Shown: positions 44,574 through 54,003 of the stretch, piece after piece
How the letters are laid out: each line of letters starts with the position of its first letter
Numbering within the stretch: the stretch's first letter is position 1
Assembly (NCBI RefSeq): GCF_001984055.1
Contig: NZ_LYVO01000027.1
Span: forward strand, 17,582 to 81,581
From: Variovorax sp. KK3
Lineage (GTDB): Bacteria; Pseudomonadota; Gammaproteobacteria; Burkholderiales; Burkholderiaceae_C
Length of the DNA: 64,000 bases
Direction: 5' to 3'
The notes under the pieces: model-generated
Seen by the model: the letters and a program-made list of their open reading frames with translations, nothing else
The model's database searches: none
What the model was told of the DNA's origin: nothing
Position numbers and translations under genes: made by a program

Positions 44574-45700
44574 TTCGCACACTCACATTGGCCGTGCTGG
44601 CGAGCTTCGCCATCACTTCGATGGCGCAGGTCCAGCAGGCGCGCGGCAAGGCCTCGGTCGCCTACCAGGGCAAGGCCGCGACGGCCGACGACAAGGCCCG
44701 CGCCACGCAGGCGGCCCAGCTGAAGGCGGTGGAATTCTTCTACGCAGAAGCCGGCGAATCGGAGTCGGAGAACTTCGACGCGTTGCGCGAAAAGATCCTC
44801 GCCAACCCCGATCGCTACATCCTCGAATCCACCGTGCTCGGCGAAGAGGAAAGCACCGACCGCAAGCAGTACACCGTGGCCGTGCGCGTGGCGCTCAACG
44901 TGGCCAACCTGCGCAACCTCGTGAAGTCGAACTCGGCGGTCGCCAAGGCCGGCGTGGCCGAGAAGTCGCCGCTGGCCTTTCTGTTCGTTTCGCGCCAGGT
45001 CGCCTCGGTGAAATCGTTCGACGACCGCGTCTACAAGCGCGTCGACGAAAGCGCGAGCGGCGGCATCAGCGCCGCGAGCGTCAAGACGGGCGCCGAAGGC
45101 GAATCGATCCGCGGCGGCCAGATCCGCACCAACGAGTCGATGACCGCCAAGACCGACGTCGCGGCCAACCGCACGCGCACCATCGAGACCGGCGGCAGCA
45201 CGGTCAAGCGCGCGAGCGAGGCGACGTATCGCCTGATTCCGAGCGCCAACCTCAACCAGGTGTTCACGGGCATGTTCAGCAAGGCCGGCTTCCGCGTGGC
45301 CGAGGCGGCCTACATCGAGCCGATGTCCGGTGGCGCCTTCAAGGTGGCCAACGTCGAGAACGACTACCAGTCGGGCAACGACCTGCAGTCGCAGACGCTG
45401 CAGAACATGGTGGCCGGCATGCGCAACGCCAAGGTGCCTTACCTCGCCTACGGCACCCTCGACGTGGGCGCCGCCGACAAGGACCCGGCCACCGGCCTGG
45501 TGCGCGTGTCGGTGACCGTCAACGCCAAGCTGCTCGACGTGACGCAGGCCTTCCCCGAAACCAAGGCCGCCGTGGGCCCCGTGCAGTACGCCGGCATCGG
45601 TCCGTCCGAGGACGAGGCGCGCGGCAACGCGCTCAAGCTCGCGGCCAACAACGCCGCGCGCGAGCTGACCAGCCAGATCACCGCGCTGCGCGTGCAGTAA
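44564..45700 (+). CDS. Periplasmic protein with FlgT/LPP20-like N-terminal domain
   Basis: A 378-residue exported protein. It begins MQVIRTLTLAVLASFAITSM, ending the signal at SMAQ. Residues 25-130 (QQARGKASVAYQGKAATADD, ARATQAAQLKAVEFF, TVAVRVALNVANL) have the repeating-Ala/charged strand pattern of the FlgT N-terminal or LPP20 fold. The remainder (LIPSANLNQVFTGMFSKAGF, VAGMRNAKVPYLAYGTLDVG) has a CsgG-like sheet pattern. Fold calls are by pattern only. It overlaps the first gene by 10 bases. Confidence 0.72.
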   Translation: MQVIRTLTLAVLASFAITSMAQVQQARGKASVAYQGKAATADDKARATQAAQLKAVEFFYAEAGESESENFDALREKILANPDRYILESTVLGEEESTDRKQYTVAVRVALNVANLRNLVKSNSAVAKAGVAEKSPLAFLFVSRQVASVKSFDDRVYKRVDESASGGISAASVKTGAEGESIRGGQIRTNESMTAKTDVAANRTRTIETGGSTVKRASEATYRLIPSANLNQVFTGMFSKAGFRVAEAAYIEPMSGGAFKVANVENDYQSGNDLQSQTLQNMVAGMRNAKVPYLAYGTLDVGAADKDPATGLVRVSVTVNAKLLDVTQAFPETKAAVGPVQYAGIGPSEDEARGNALKLAANNAARELTSQITALRVQ

Positions 45701-45763
45701 GCCGCGCGCGGCATCACGTTTTTCCTTCATCGACAACAAGCAACCCGAACGGATCCCGACCCA

Positions 45764-46420
45764 ATGACCAAGACGCACACCGCCATCGCCACAGCCGCCC
45801 TCCTTGCAGCCGGCTTCACCAGCATGGCCCACGCGCAGTTCTCGCTGCCTTCGATTCCAGGCGTGACCAAGTCCTCCGGCGCAGCCGCCCCCGCGGCCGA
45901 CCTGTCGGGCCAGCAGGATTCGCTGGTGCGCGGCTACGTCGCTGCCAGCAAGGACGTGCTGTACGCCAACGCCAAGCTCGCCGAAGCCCTGGGCCTGAAG
46001 GACGAGGCTGCCAAGGTCAAGCTCGAAGCCGACAGCTTCCAGGAAGGCGCGACCAAGGACAGCGCCGAGGCCGCCAACAAGGCGGTGGCCACGTCCACCG
46101 ACCTGGTCGCGCAGAAGATCGCGACCCAGCCGGCCATGGACGCGCAATCGAAGGCCATCTACGGCCAGGGCCTGGTGCTGCTGGCGACCGGCGTCAACAA
46201 GTACATGGGCGTCGGCAAGGACGTGTCGAACATGGGCAACGGCCTCAAGGGCGCCTCGCCGCTGCAACTGCCCAAGCTGCAGTCGGCGGTCTACGTGGTG
46301 ACCAAGTTCCCCGATGCGATGACCAGCGTGTCGGGTGCCCTCAAGAACGCGGTGTCCTTCGCCCAATCGAGCGGCGTGCCGGTTCCCTCGGACGCTTCTG
46401 CCGCGGCGGCAGCCCTGTAA
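45764..46420 (+). CDS. Small secreted Ala/Lys-rich protein of the CsgG-like cluster
   Basis: A 218-residue exported protein. A signal peptide ends at HAQFS. The mature part is Ala, Lys and Asp-rich and mainly helical, with GYVAASKDVLYANAKLAEAL and two later amphipathic stretches. It shows no curli-type repeats and no recognised domain. It is the third gene, 63 bases after the second and 21 before the CsgG-like lipoprotein, so it may be a substrate or partner of that protein (inference). Confidence 0.72.
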   Translation: MTKTHTAIATAALLAAGFTSMAHAQFSLPSIPGVTKSSGAAAPAADLSGQQDSLVRGYVAASKDVLYANAKLAEALGLKDEAAKVKLEADSFQEGATKDSAEAANKAVATSTDLVAQKIATQPAMDAQSKAIYGQGLVLLATGVNKYMGVGKDVSNMGNGLKGASPLQLPKLQSAVYVVTKFPDAMTSVSGALKNAVSFAQSSGVPVPSDASAAAAAL

Positions 46421-46441
46421 GTGGCCCGCCCACATCTCCCG

Positions 46442-47908
46442 ATGCGCCAGCTCCTGTGCGTGACCGCGGTCGCCGCGGCAACCCTGCTCGTCGCCTGCGG
46501 CAAGCAGGAACCCGAGAAGGCCGCGGCCGCACCGGCACCCGCCGCCACCAACGTCGCGCCGCCCGTGCCCGATGCGGGCAAGGTCGGCAACGTGGCCACC
46601 ACCGCGCACGGCTTCGGCGCCAGCGCCGGCGAGGCCGTGGCCGAGGCGATGAAGCTCGCGCTGCTGCAGGTGAACGGCGCCACCGTGCAATCGGCCACCG
46701 TGTCGGCCAAGTACGGGCTGGACGTGAGCCTGGGCCAGGACTCGGCATCGCTGCGCGGCAGCGCCTTCGCCGAGGTCGTGGCCCAGCGCTCCGGCGGCGT
46801 GATCCAGAACTTCAAGCTGGTCGAGCTGCAGGAGCCTTCGATCATCGGCGGCCAGCGCTACAAGGCGACCATCGAGGCGCAGATCGCCAAGTTCACGCCT
46901 TCGGCCGACATGCAGAAGCTCAAGGTGGTGGTCGGGCAGATCCGTTTCGACGGCCCCAACCTGCCGATGGGCGACCGCAGCGTGCCCTCGGCCGAGGTCG
47001 GCGCCGCGATCCGTCAGCGCATCAGCGACGCGCTGGTGCAGACCGGCCGCTTCGCCGTGCTCGACCGCGAGCTGAGCCCCGACATCGAGGGCGAGCTGGA
47101 CATGATCAAGTCCGGCCAGGCGCCCAGCGCAGAGCTGGCCAAGCTGTCGCAGGCCGCGAGCGCCGACATCGTGTGGACGGCGCGTGTGAGCAGCCTCGTG
47201 TACAACCGCCACGCACGCCAGCTCAAGACCAGCGACCGCGAACTCGTGAGCTACTCGGGCGGCTGGGCGCTGACCGAGAAGTTGGTGAACGTGGCCACGC
47301 GCCAGGTGATGGCCTCGGACTCGCTGCGCGGCCAGGCGCCCAGCGTGGCGGCCACCACGCTGGGCAGCGGCGTGGACTCGCACAAGGTGCTCGAGGACAT
47401 GACCACCGACATGGTGAACCAGGTGGTGACCTCCATCGTGCGCCGCACCTTCCCGGTGACGGTCGTCTCGCGCGACGGCACGAACGTCGTGCTGAGCCAA
47501 GGCGGCCGAGCCCTGAAGGAAGGCGGCCGCTACCAGATGGTCGCCATGGGCGCGGAGATGAAAGACCCGCAGACCGGCCAGAGCCTCGGCCGCGTCGAGC
47601 AGCCCTGCTGCGAACTCGTGGTCGAACGCGTGACGCCGAACCTGTCGTACGGCCGGCTGGAGAACGTGCGCTCGAACCTTGAGCAACTGCCCGTAGGCGG
47701 CCTTCAGTTGCGCGACGAGCTCAAGGGCGTGACCGTGGCCAAGGCGCAGCCGGCCGCCGAGCCGCTAGCCTCGGCCCAGCAGGCGGCTCCTGCCGCCGCA
47801 GCGCCGGCTGTCGTGGCCGGCGCCGCACCCGTGGCCAGGGCGGTGCAAGCGCGCCCCGCGCCGGCCGCGGCGCCTGCAGCAGCGCCGCAGAACGACGACA
47901 AGTGGTGA
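46442..47908 (+). CDS. CsgG/FlgT-like outer-membrane lipoprotein
   Basis: A 488-residue lipoprotein. Lipobox TLLVACGKQE marks the lipidated Cys near residue 19, and no Asp follows it, fitting outer-membrane sorting. A FlgT N-terminal-like domain (GEAVAEAMKLALLQVNGATV) is followed by a CsgG/FlgT-middle-like domain (QKLKVVVGQIRFDGPNLP, DIVWTARVSSLVYNRH) and a FlgT C-terminal-like domain (TFPVTVVSRDGTNVVLSQGG, TGQSLGRVEQPCCELVV). A long Ala/Pro tail ends in DDKW. The ATG at 46442 is chosen because it gives the lipobox spacing. CsgG forms the curli export pore; this protein is longer and lacks other curli genes nearby. Confidence 0.8.
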   Translation: MRQLLCVTAVAAATLLVACGKQEPEKAAAAPAPAATNVAPPVPDAGKVGNVATTAHGFGASAGEAVAEAMKLALLQVNGATVQSATVSAKYGLDVSLGQDSASLRGSAFAEVVAQRSGGVIQNFKLVELQEPSIIGGQRYKATIEAQIAKFTPSADMQKLKVVVGQIRFDGPNLPMGDRSVPSAEVGAAIRQRISDALVQTGRFAVLDRELSPDIEGELDMIKSGQAPSAELAKLSQAASADIVWTARVSSLVYNRHARQLKTSDRELVSYSGGWALTEKLVNVATRQVMASDSLRGQAPSVAATTLGSGVDSHKVLEDMTTDMVNQVVTSIVRRTFPVTVVSRDGTNVVLSQGGRALKEGGRYQMVAMGAEMKDPQTGQSLGRVEQPCCELVVERVTPNLSYGRLENVRSNLEQLPVGGLQLRDELKGVTVAKAQPAAEPLASAQQAAPAAAAPAVVAGAAPVARAVQARPAPAAAPAAAPQNDDKW

Positions 47909-48040
47909 GCGCGTGAGCACGTGAGCAGGGCCGGGCCCGCGACCCTGCCTTGATTTCGCATCGGCCTGCGCGCATCATTCGCGGGCCCATGCTTGCAAGG
48001 CAGGCGCCGCCGCTCGCCGCTCCCCTCGGGATCCGGCTCG

Positions 48041-48427
48041 ATGTCGTTTCAACCGAACCCGCCCGTCGCGCCGCTCATGCTCAAGTCCGCCGAGTTCGCC
48101 GCCACGTACCTGCAATTCGTCCGCCTGGCCCGCAGCATCCGCAACGCGCCGGTGATGGACGCGATGGAAGAACGCATCCTCAACGGCCTGGCCGCCAAGT
48201 GGGCCGCAGGCGAGACCGTGCGGGTGCTCGAAGCGATGGACCTGGACGTGGCCTCGTCGCCGACCACGGTGCATCGCCGGCTGCGCTCACTGCGCGAAAA
48301 AGACCTCATCACCTTCGCCGACGATCAGGGCGACAGCCGCATCAAGTACATCGTGCCGACGGCCCAGGCGCGCGCGTACTTCGCCAAGCTGGGGCAGGTG
48401 ATCGACAAGGTGGCGCGGCAGAAGTAG
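48041..48427 (+). CDS. Winged-helix DNA-binding protein
   Basis: A 128-residue protein. A helical N-terminal region (AATYLQFVRLARSIRNAP) is followed by a winged helix (VLEAMDLDVASSPTTVHRRL, then LREKDLITFADDQGD with a wing RIKYIVPT). It resembles small MarR-like regulators. It is convergent with the LysR gene at 48451 and follows the CsgG-like cluster by 132 bases, so its target is unknown. The start at 48041 gives MSFQPNPPVAP. Confidence 0.82.
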   Translation: MSFQPNPPVAPLMLKSAEFAATYLQFVRLARSIRNAPVMDAMEERILNGLAAKWAAGETVRVLEAMDLDVASSPTTVHRRLRSLREKDLITFADDQGDSRIKYIVPTAQARAYFAKLGQVIDKVARQK

Positions 48428-48450
48428 CCCGCGCATCGGCGACGCGCGAT

Positions 48451-49350
48451 CTACAGCGCGGTCGCCTGCAGTGACCTGAGTTCCTCCCTCACCATCTTCA
48501 GGAAGGTCTGCCCCAGCGCCGACAACGGCCGGTTCACGTTGCTCACGCTCAGCAGGTCGAAGCGCGGCGCCTTGGGAATCGCGGCGATGGCCAGGCGGCC
48601 CTGCTGGAAGGCACGCGCCGACAGGTCGTCGACGAAGGCGACCCCGGCGCCGTGCGCCACCATCGAGCAGGCGGCATAGCCGGAACGAACCTCCACGCTG
48701 CGGCGGCGCGCGATGTCGCGCTCGGCCAGCCAGGCGTCGATGATGCGGCTCTGCGGCGCCTCGGGGCTGTACAGCACCAGCCGTTCGCGCAGCGCGGCCG
48801 CCAGGTCGAGGCGCTTCGCGTTCGCCAGCGCATGGCCGGGCGGCAGGGCGCACATCAAGGTCCACTGGCCGAAGACCTGCACGTCCAGCACCGGGTGGTC
48901 GAGCGACGCGCTGGAGATGGCGACGTCGGCCTCCTCCGCCACCAGCGACTTCACGATCTCGCGCGTGGGCACGGCCTCGAAGGAGACCTGGGCATGCGGG
49001 TACTTCTCGAGCAGCCGCGCGATGGCGCGCGGCACCAGGTCGAGCGCGGTGTTGGCGCTCGACAGCACGCGCAGCGTGGCATGCGCGCCGAAGCGCAGGT
49101 TCGAGGCCACGTCCTGCACCTGGCGCACGCCGCGGTAGACCTTGTCCACCTCCTGCTGCAGCGTGTGGGCCTCGGGCGTGGCGACCAGGCGGCCGGTGCG
49201 GCGTTCGAACAGCGCCACGCCGAGCTGCAGCTCCAGGTGCCGGATCAGGCGGCTCACGCCCGGCTGCGACACGTGCAACAGGGTCGCGGCCTTGGTGATG
49301 GAGCCCGTGGCCATGACGGCGCGGAACACTTCGATCTGGCGCAGGTTCAT
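48451..49350 (-). CDS. LysR-family regulator (module B)
   Basis: A 299-residue LysR protein starting MNLRQIEVFRAVMATGS, with recognition helix HVSQPGVSRLIRHLE and an effector domain containing ALPPGHALANAKRLD. It is closely similar at its N-terminus to the regulator at 34763, and, like it, is divergent from a Bug gene followed by an FAD oxidoreductase. It very likely controls that pair. Confidence 0.94.
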   Translation of the reverse strand: MNLRQIEVFRAVMATGSITKAATLLHVSQPGVSRLIRHLELQLGVALFERRTGRLVATPEAHTLQQEVDKVYRGVRQVQDVASNLRFGAHATLRVLSSANTALDLVPRAIARLLEKYPHAQVSFEAVPTREIVKSLVAEEADVAISSASLDHPVLDVQVFGQWTLMCALPPGHALANAKRLDLAAALRERLVLYSPEAPQSRIIDAWLAERDIARRRSVEVRSGYAACSMVAHGAGVAFVDDLSARAFQQGRLAIAAIPKAPRFDLLSVSNVNRPLSALGQTFLKMVREELRSLQATAL

Positions 49351-49421
49351 GCGGGAATCCTCGATGTCTCGGCAAGACGGCGTCAGAACAATCGCGTTCG
49401 CCGGCCAGCCGTCAACATAAC

Positions 49422-49450
49422 ACCGAGGCATGCCCTTCGGAAGCCTTGGT
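49422..49450. promoter_or_regulatory. Inverted repeat in LysR/Bug spacer, module B
   Basis: ACCGAGGC (49422-49429) and GCCTTGGT (49443-49450) form a 7-of-8 inverted repeat in the 190-base divergent spacer. The spacing suits a LysR tetramer half-site pair and lies between the two starts. Confidence 0.45.
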
Positions 49451-49540
49451 ATTGGCCCGGACGGGCACCCGCTCCTAGCATGAGAACTCCCGGGCGATGC
49501 TGTGGACACGCAGCACGCCATCGATTCCACAGGAGACAAC

Positions 49541-50536
49541 ATGAACCCGCTTTCCCGGCGCAGCTGCCTGCAGCGCATCGCCGCCGCCACCGTCACCCTT
49601 GCCGCGGTCTGCGGCGCCCCCGCCTTCGCGGCCGACGCCTATCCGACGAAGCCGGTCACCCTGGTCGTCGGCTTCGCGCCCGGCGGCTCGGGCGACATCC
49701 TCGCGCGGCTGATGGGCGAGGCGCTCGGCAAGGCGCTGGGCCAGCCGGTCATCGTCGACAACCGGCCCGGCGCCGGCGCCACCATCGCGACCAGCTTCGT
49801 CGCGGCCGCGCCGGCCGACGGGCAGACGCTGCTCTTCGTGACCAGCGGCTTCCCGGGCAGCACCGCGCTGTACCCCAAGCTGAACTACGACACCGTCAAG
49901 AGCTTCGCGCCGGTCGCGAAGGTGGGTGCCTCGCCCGTGGTGGTGGTGGTGCCGGCGGGCTCGCCCTTCAAGGATTTCAAGGGCCTGCTCGACGCCGCAC
50001 GCAAGTCGCCCGGCAAGCTCAACTACTCGGCCGGCGGCGGCGGCGCGACGACCACCAGCCTGGCCGCGGAGTTCCTGAAGCACGACGCCAAGGTCGACAT
50101 GCAGATGATCCCGTACAAGGGCTCGGGCCCGGCGCTCACGGCCCTGCTGTCGGGCGAAGTCGACCTGGGCTTCGATATTCCGTCGAGCGCTCTGCCGCAC
50201 ATCCAGTCCGGCAAGCTCCGTGCGCTGGCGGTGACCACCGCGAAGCGTTCGGCGGTGCTGCCCGACGTGCCGACCGTGGCCGAGCTGGCCGTCAAGGGCT
50301 TCGAGGTCACGGGCTGGTTCGGCATCCTGGCGCCGGCGGCGACGCCGGCCGCGACGCTGGATCGCCTCAACAAGGAAGTGAATGCAGCGTTGGCCCAGCC
50401 GGCCGTGCAGGAGCGCCTGCGCAGCCTGGGCGTGGAGCCGGCGGGCGGCACGCGTGCCCAGTTCAAGGAGCTGATCGGAACGGAGACCCAGCGCTACGGC
50501 GACGCGATCCGCCGCCTGGGGCTGCGTCCGGAATGA
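49541..50536 (+). CDS. Bug/TctC-family solute-binding protein (module B)
   Basis: A 331-residue periplasmic binding protein. The signal peptide NPLSRRSCLQRIAAATVTLA ends at AFAAD. AYPTKPVTLVVGFAPGGSGD and QPVIVDNRPGAGATIATSF are family motifs. AGGAGACAAC precedes the ATG at 49541. The stop overlaps the start of the FAD oxidoreductase (ATGA), making a tight two-gene operon. Confidence 0.94.
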   Translation: MNPLSRRSCLQRIAAATVTLAAVCGAPAFAADAYPTKPVTLVVGFAPGGSGDILARLMGEALGKALGQPVIVDNRPGAGATIATSFVAAAPADGQTLLFVTSGFPGSTALYPKLNYDTVKSFAPVAKVGASPVVVVVPAGSPFKDFKGLLDAARKSPGKLNYSAGGGGATTTSLAAEFLKHDAKVDMQMIPYKGSGPALTALLSGEVDLGFDIPSSALPHIQSGKLRALAVTTAKRSAVLPDVPTVAELAVKGFEVTGWFGILAPAATPAATLDRLNKEVNAALAQPAVQERLRSLGVEPAGGTRAQFKELIGTETQRYGDAIRRLGLRPE

Positions 50537-52170
50537 GCATGCCCCACGAACCCGGCGCCGAGCTGCGTGCCGACCTGGCGGTGGTGGGCGGCGGCCTCGG
50601 CGGCATCGCCGCCACGCTGGCCGCGCTGCGACAGGGCCTGCGCGTGATCCTGGTGGAAGAACTCGACTGGCTGGGCGGCCAGCTCACCTCGCAAGGCGTG
50701 CCGCCCGACGAGCACCCGTGGATCGAGCACCTGAGCGGCTCGCACAGCTATGCCGAACTGCGCCACGGCATTCGCCAGTACTACCGCGACCATCTGCCGC
50801 TGACGCCCGCGGCACGCATGAACCTGCGCCTGAACCCGGGCCAGGGCAACGTCAGCACGCTGTGCCACGAGCCCTGGGTGGCCGTGAAGGTGATCGACGC
50901 GATGCTCGCGCCGCACGAAGCCGACGGCCGGCTGGTCGTGCTGCGCGAGCACCGCCTGCTGGCCGTCGAATGCGAAGGCGACCGGTTGCAATCGATGCAG
51001 CTGCGCGACCTGCGCGAGGACCGCCTGCGCACCCTGCAGGCCCCGATGTTCATCGACGCCACCGAGATCGGCGACGTGCTCGATCTGGCCGGCGTGGAGC
51101 ACGTCGTCGGCGCCGAGTCGCGGCAGCACACGCAGGAGCCGCATGCGCTCGACCAGGCCGACCCGCTCGACCAGCAGGCCATCACCTGGTGCCTGGCCGC
51201 CGACTACCACCCGGGCGAAGACCACACCATCGAGCGCCCCGGGGACTACGAGCGCCTGCGCACGCTGCAGCTGGCCTGCTGGCCGGGCCCGCAGCTGAGC
51301 TGGACGCTGAGCGACTTCGTCACGCACGAGCCGCGCGAGCGGCCGCTCTTCGCCGGGCCGACCGATGCCGAATCGCTGTACGACCTGTGGCATGCGCGGC
51401 GCATCGCCTGGCGCGGGCATTTCGAGCACGGCGCCTACGCGAGCGACATCACGCTGGCCAACTGGCCGCAGATGGACTACTGGGAGCAGCCGGTCGTCGG
51501 CGTGACGCCCGAGGCGCAGCACGCCGCGCTGCAGTCCTCGCGCGAATTCAGCCTCGCCTTCTTCTACTGGATGCAGACCGAGGCGCCGCGCCACGACGGC
51601 GGTGCGGGCTACCCGGGCCTGCGCCTGCGCGGCGACGTGCTGGGCACCACCGACGGCCTGGCCAAGCAGGCCTACTACCGCGAGGGACGGCGCATCCAGG
51701 CCGAGTTCACCGTGCTCGAGCAGCACATCGGCGTGCAGGCCCGGCCGGGGTACGACGCGGCGGAACGCTTCGCCGACAGCGTCGGCATCGGCGCCTACCG
51801 CATCGACCTGCATCCGAGCACGCGCGGGCGCAACACGGTCGACATCGATTCCTACCCGTTCCAGATTCCGCTGGGCGCCTTGCTGCCGGTGCGCGTGGAC
51901 AACCTGCTGCCGGCCTGCAAGAACATCGGCACCACGCGCGTCACCAACGGTGCCTACCGCGAACATGCGACCGAATGGAGCATCGGCGAGGCCGCCGGCG
52001 CGCTGGCCGCCTTCGCGCTGTGCAAGCAACAGCCGCCGCGGGCCGTGCGCGCCTCGCCGGCCCTGCTGGCCGACTTTCAGCAGCTGTTGCAGGGCCAGGG
52101 CGTGCTGCTCGAATGGCCCAGCTTCGGGGCGCTGACGCCGACGCGGCGGGTGGGCTACCGATTTGCCTGA
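50533..52170 (+). CDS. FAD-dependent oxidoreductase (module B)
   Basis: A 545-residue flavoprotein. The Rossmann motif LAVVGGGLGGIAATLAALRQG is followed by EELDWLGGQLTSQGVPPDEH, and the C-terminal VDNLLPACKNIGTTRVTNGA is the FAD-binding hallmark of the FAD_oxidored (PF12831) group. Translation is coupled to the Bug gene by a 4-base overlap. It is longer than the module A enzyme (471) but has the same gene context. The reaction is unknown. Confidence 0.9.
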   Translation: MSMPHEPGAELRADLAVVGGGLGGIAATLAALRQGLRVILVEELDWLGGQLTSQGVPPDEHPWIEHLSGSHSYAELRHGIRQYYRDHLPLTPAARMNLRLNPGQGNVSTLCHEPWVAVKVIDAMLAPHEADGRLVVLREHRLLAVECEGDRLQSMQLRDLREDRLRTLQAPMFIDATEIGDVLDLAGVEHVVGAESRQHTQEPHALDQADPLDQQAITWCLAADYHPGEDHTIERPGDYERLRTLQLACWPGPQLSWTLSDFVTHEPRERPLFAGPTDAESLYDLWHARRIAWRGHFEHGAYASDITLANWPQMDYWEQPVVGVTPEAQHAALQSSREFSLAFFYWMQTEAPRHDGGAGYPGLRLRGDVLGTTDGLAKQAYYREGRRIQAEFTVLEQHIGVQARPGYDAAERFADSVGIGAYRIDLHPSTRGRNTVDIDSYPFQIPLGALLPVRVDNLLPACKNIGTTRVTNGAYREHATEWSIGEAAGALAAFALCKQQPPRAVRASPALLADFQQLLQGQGVLLEWPSFGALTPTRRVGYRFA

Positions 52171-52269
52171 CAACAGGCGTGGGCCGCTTCTCACAAGCGA
52201 GCCCGCGCCGCGTCATCACAGTCGGGGCTTGCTCGACGCCGGCCCGGCTTGCCTGGTCGGCCCACTCAC

Positions 52270-54003
52270 TTGAAGCCTCCGTCCAAAGCCCTCCTGCAAC
52301 GCACGCTGCGCCAGCGCTTCGGCCTGCAACAACTGCGGCCCGGTCAGCAGGAAGTGATCGAACGCGTGCTGGCAGGGCAATCGACGCTCGCCGTCATGCC
52401 CACCGGTGCCGGCAAGTCGCTGTGCTATCAGCTGCCGGCCGTGCTGCTGGAAGGCCGCGCCGTCGTGGTCTCGCCGCTGATCGCGCTCATGAAGGACCAG
52501 TGCAACAAATTGCGCGAACTCGGTGTCGCCGCGGTGCAGCTCAACAGCCAGGTGCCCGCCGACGAGCGCGAGGCAGCCGAGCAGGCCATTGCCGACGGCA
52601 CTGCGCGCATCGTGCTGGTCACGCCCGAGCGGCTGGCCGATGCCGGATTCATGGCGCTGCTGCGTGCGCAGCCGACATCGCTGCTGGTGGTCGACGAAGC
52701 GCACTGCATCTCGCAGTGGGGGCACGACTTCCGACCCGCCTTTCTGGAGATCGGCGCGGCCCGCCGTGCGCTCGGCGCCCGGACCGTCCTGGCCCTGACC
52801 GCCACGGCCACCGACGAGGTGGCGGCCGACATCATGAAGCAGCTCGGCATTCCCGCCGAGGGCATGCTCGACACGGGCACCTACCGCCCGAACCTGCACT
52901 TCGCGGTGGAGCCGCTCCAGGGCGAACAGAACCGCCTGCGCCGCGCGCTCGCACTGGTGGCGGCCACGCGAGGCTGCGGCATCGTGTACGCGGCCACGAT
53001 CAAGGCCGCCGAAGAGCTGCACCGCGCCCTGCTGGCGCAGGACGAATCCGCGGGCCTGTACCACGGCCGCATGCCGGCCGCCGAACGCAGGCGCATGCAG
53101 GACGGCTTCATGAACGGCGGACTGCGCGTGATGGTCGCCACCAATGCCTTCGGCCTGGGCATCGACAAGCCCGACATCCGCTTCGTGCTGCACTACCAGA
53201 TGCCCGGCAGCCTGGACGCCTACTACCAGGAAGCAGGCCGGGCCGGGCGCGATGGCCGCGATGCGGCCTGCACGCTGCTCTTTTTGCAGCGAGACCGGGC
53301 GGTGCAGCAGTTCTTCCTGGCCGGCCGCTATCCGGATGCGCACGACCTCGACGCGCTCTACCGGACCCTGGGCGGCGAAGCGCCCGACGCCGAAGGCTGG
53401 ACCATGGCGAGCCTGCGCGAGCACCTGAAGATCCCGTCGAACAAGCTGCAAGTGGCCCTGGCGCTGCTGCGCACACGCCGCATCGCCAACGTCGACCGCC
53501 AGCGCCACGTGCGCCTGCTGCGCCACGACATCGACGCCGGCACCTTGGACGAACTGCTCACGCTCTACCGCGACAAGCGCGAGCAGGACCGCGCGACGCT
53601 GGAGCGCATGGTCTTCTATGCGCAGAGCGGCCAGTGCCGCTGGCAGGTGCTGCTGGGCTACCTGGAGGCCGACGCGCCTGCTCCACGCTGTGGCCAATGC
53701 GACAACTGCCGCCGCATCGCGAAGCACGAGGCGTCGATGGCGCAGCCGATCGTGTTGACCCACGAGCCGGTGTTGCGCAAGCCCGAGCCGCCGCGCATGC
53801 CGGCGCCGACCTTCACGCCACAGCAGACCGTCAAGGTCAAGCGCTATGGGCAGGGACAGGTGGTCAACGCCGATCCGCTGTCGGTGACGATCGAATTCGC
53901 CGATGGCAGCCGGCGGTCGTTTCTGCCGGACTTCGTCAGTGCGGTGGGACTCGAGCGCACAGCGGCCAAGGGCGCGGTCGCGAGGACTCGCAAGGGCGCC
54001 TGA
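52270..54003 (+). CDS. recQ: RecQ-like ATP-dependent DNA helicase lacking HRDC
   Basis: A 577-residue superfamily 2 helicase. Walker [20 protein letters not shown] box [29 protein letters not shown] and motif [14 protein letters not shown] are intact. The RecQ zinc region CGQCDNCRR is at about 480. The HRDC domain and a full RQC winged helix are missing; instead a small beta domain ([20 protein letters not shown], then [12 protein letters not shown]) ends the protein. No ATG start is available; TTG at 52270 or 52249 is likely. It could be an accessory helicase beside a full-length RecQ. Confidence 0.9.
   Translation: MKPPSKALLQRTLRQRFGLQQLRPGQQEVIERVLAGQSTLAVMPTGAGKSLCYQLPAVLLEGRAVVVSPLIALMKDQCNKLRELGVAAVQLNSQVPADEREAAEQAIADGTARIVLVTPERLADAGFMALLRAQPTSLLVVDEAHCISQWGHDFRPAFLEIGAARRALGARTVLALTATATDEVAADIMKQLGIPAEGMLDTGTYRPNLHFAVEPLQGEQNRLRRALALVAATRGCGIVYAATIKAAEELHRALLAQDESAGLYHGRMPAAERRRMQDGFMNGGLRVMVATNAFGLGIDKPDIRFVLHYQMPGSLDAYYQEAGRAGRDGRDAACTLLFLQRDRAVQQFFLAGRYPDAHDLDALYRTLGGEAPDAEGWTMASLREHLKIPSNKLQVALALLRTRRIANVDRQRHVRLLRHDIDAGTLDELLTLYRDKREQDRATLERMVFYAQSGQCRWQVLLGYLEADAPAPRCGQCDNCRRIAKHEASMAQPIVLTHEPVLRKPEPPRMPAPTFTPQQTVKVKRYGQGQVVNADPLSVTIEFADGSRRSFLPDFVSAVGLERTAAKGAVARTRKGA

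Noticed and set aside
47925..47948. Possible terminator GCAGGG/CCCTGC after the CsgG-like gene
   Set aside because: The stem is only six bases, the loop holds a second self-complementary core, and no T run follows, so a terminator cannot be supported.
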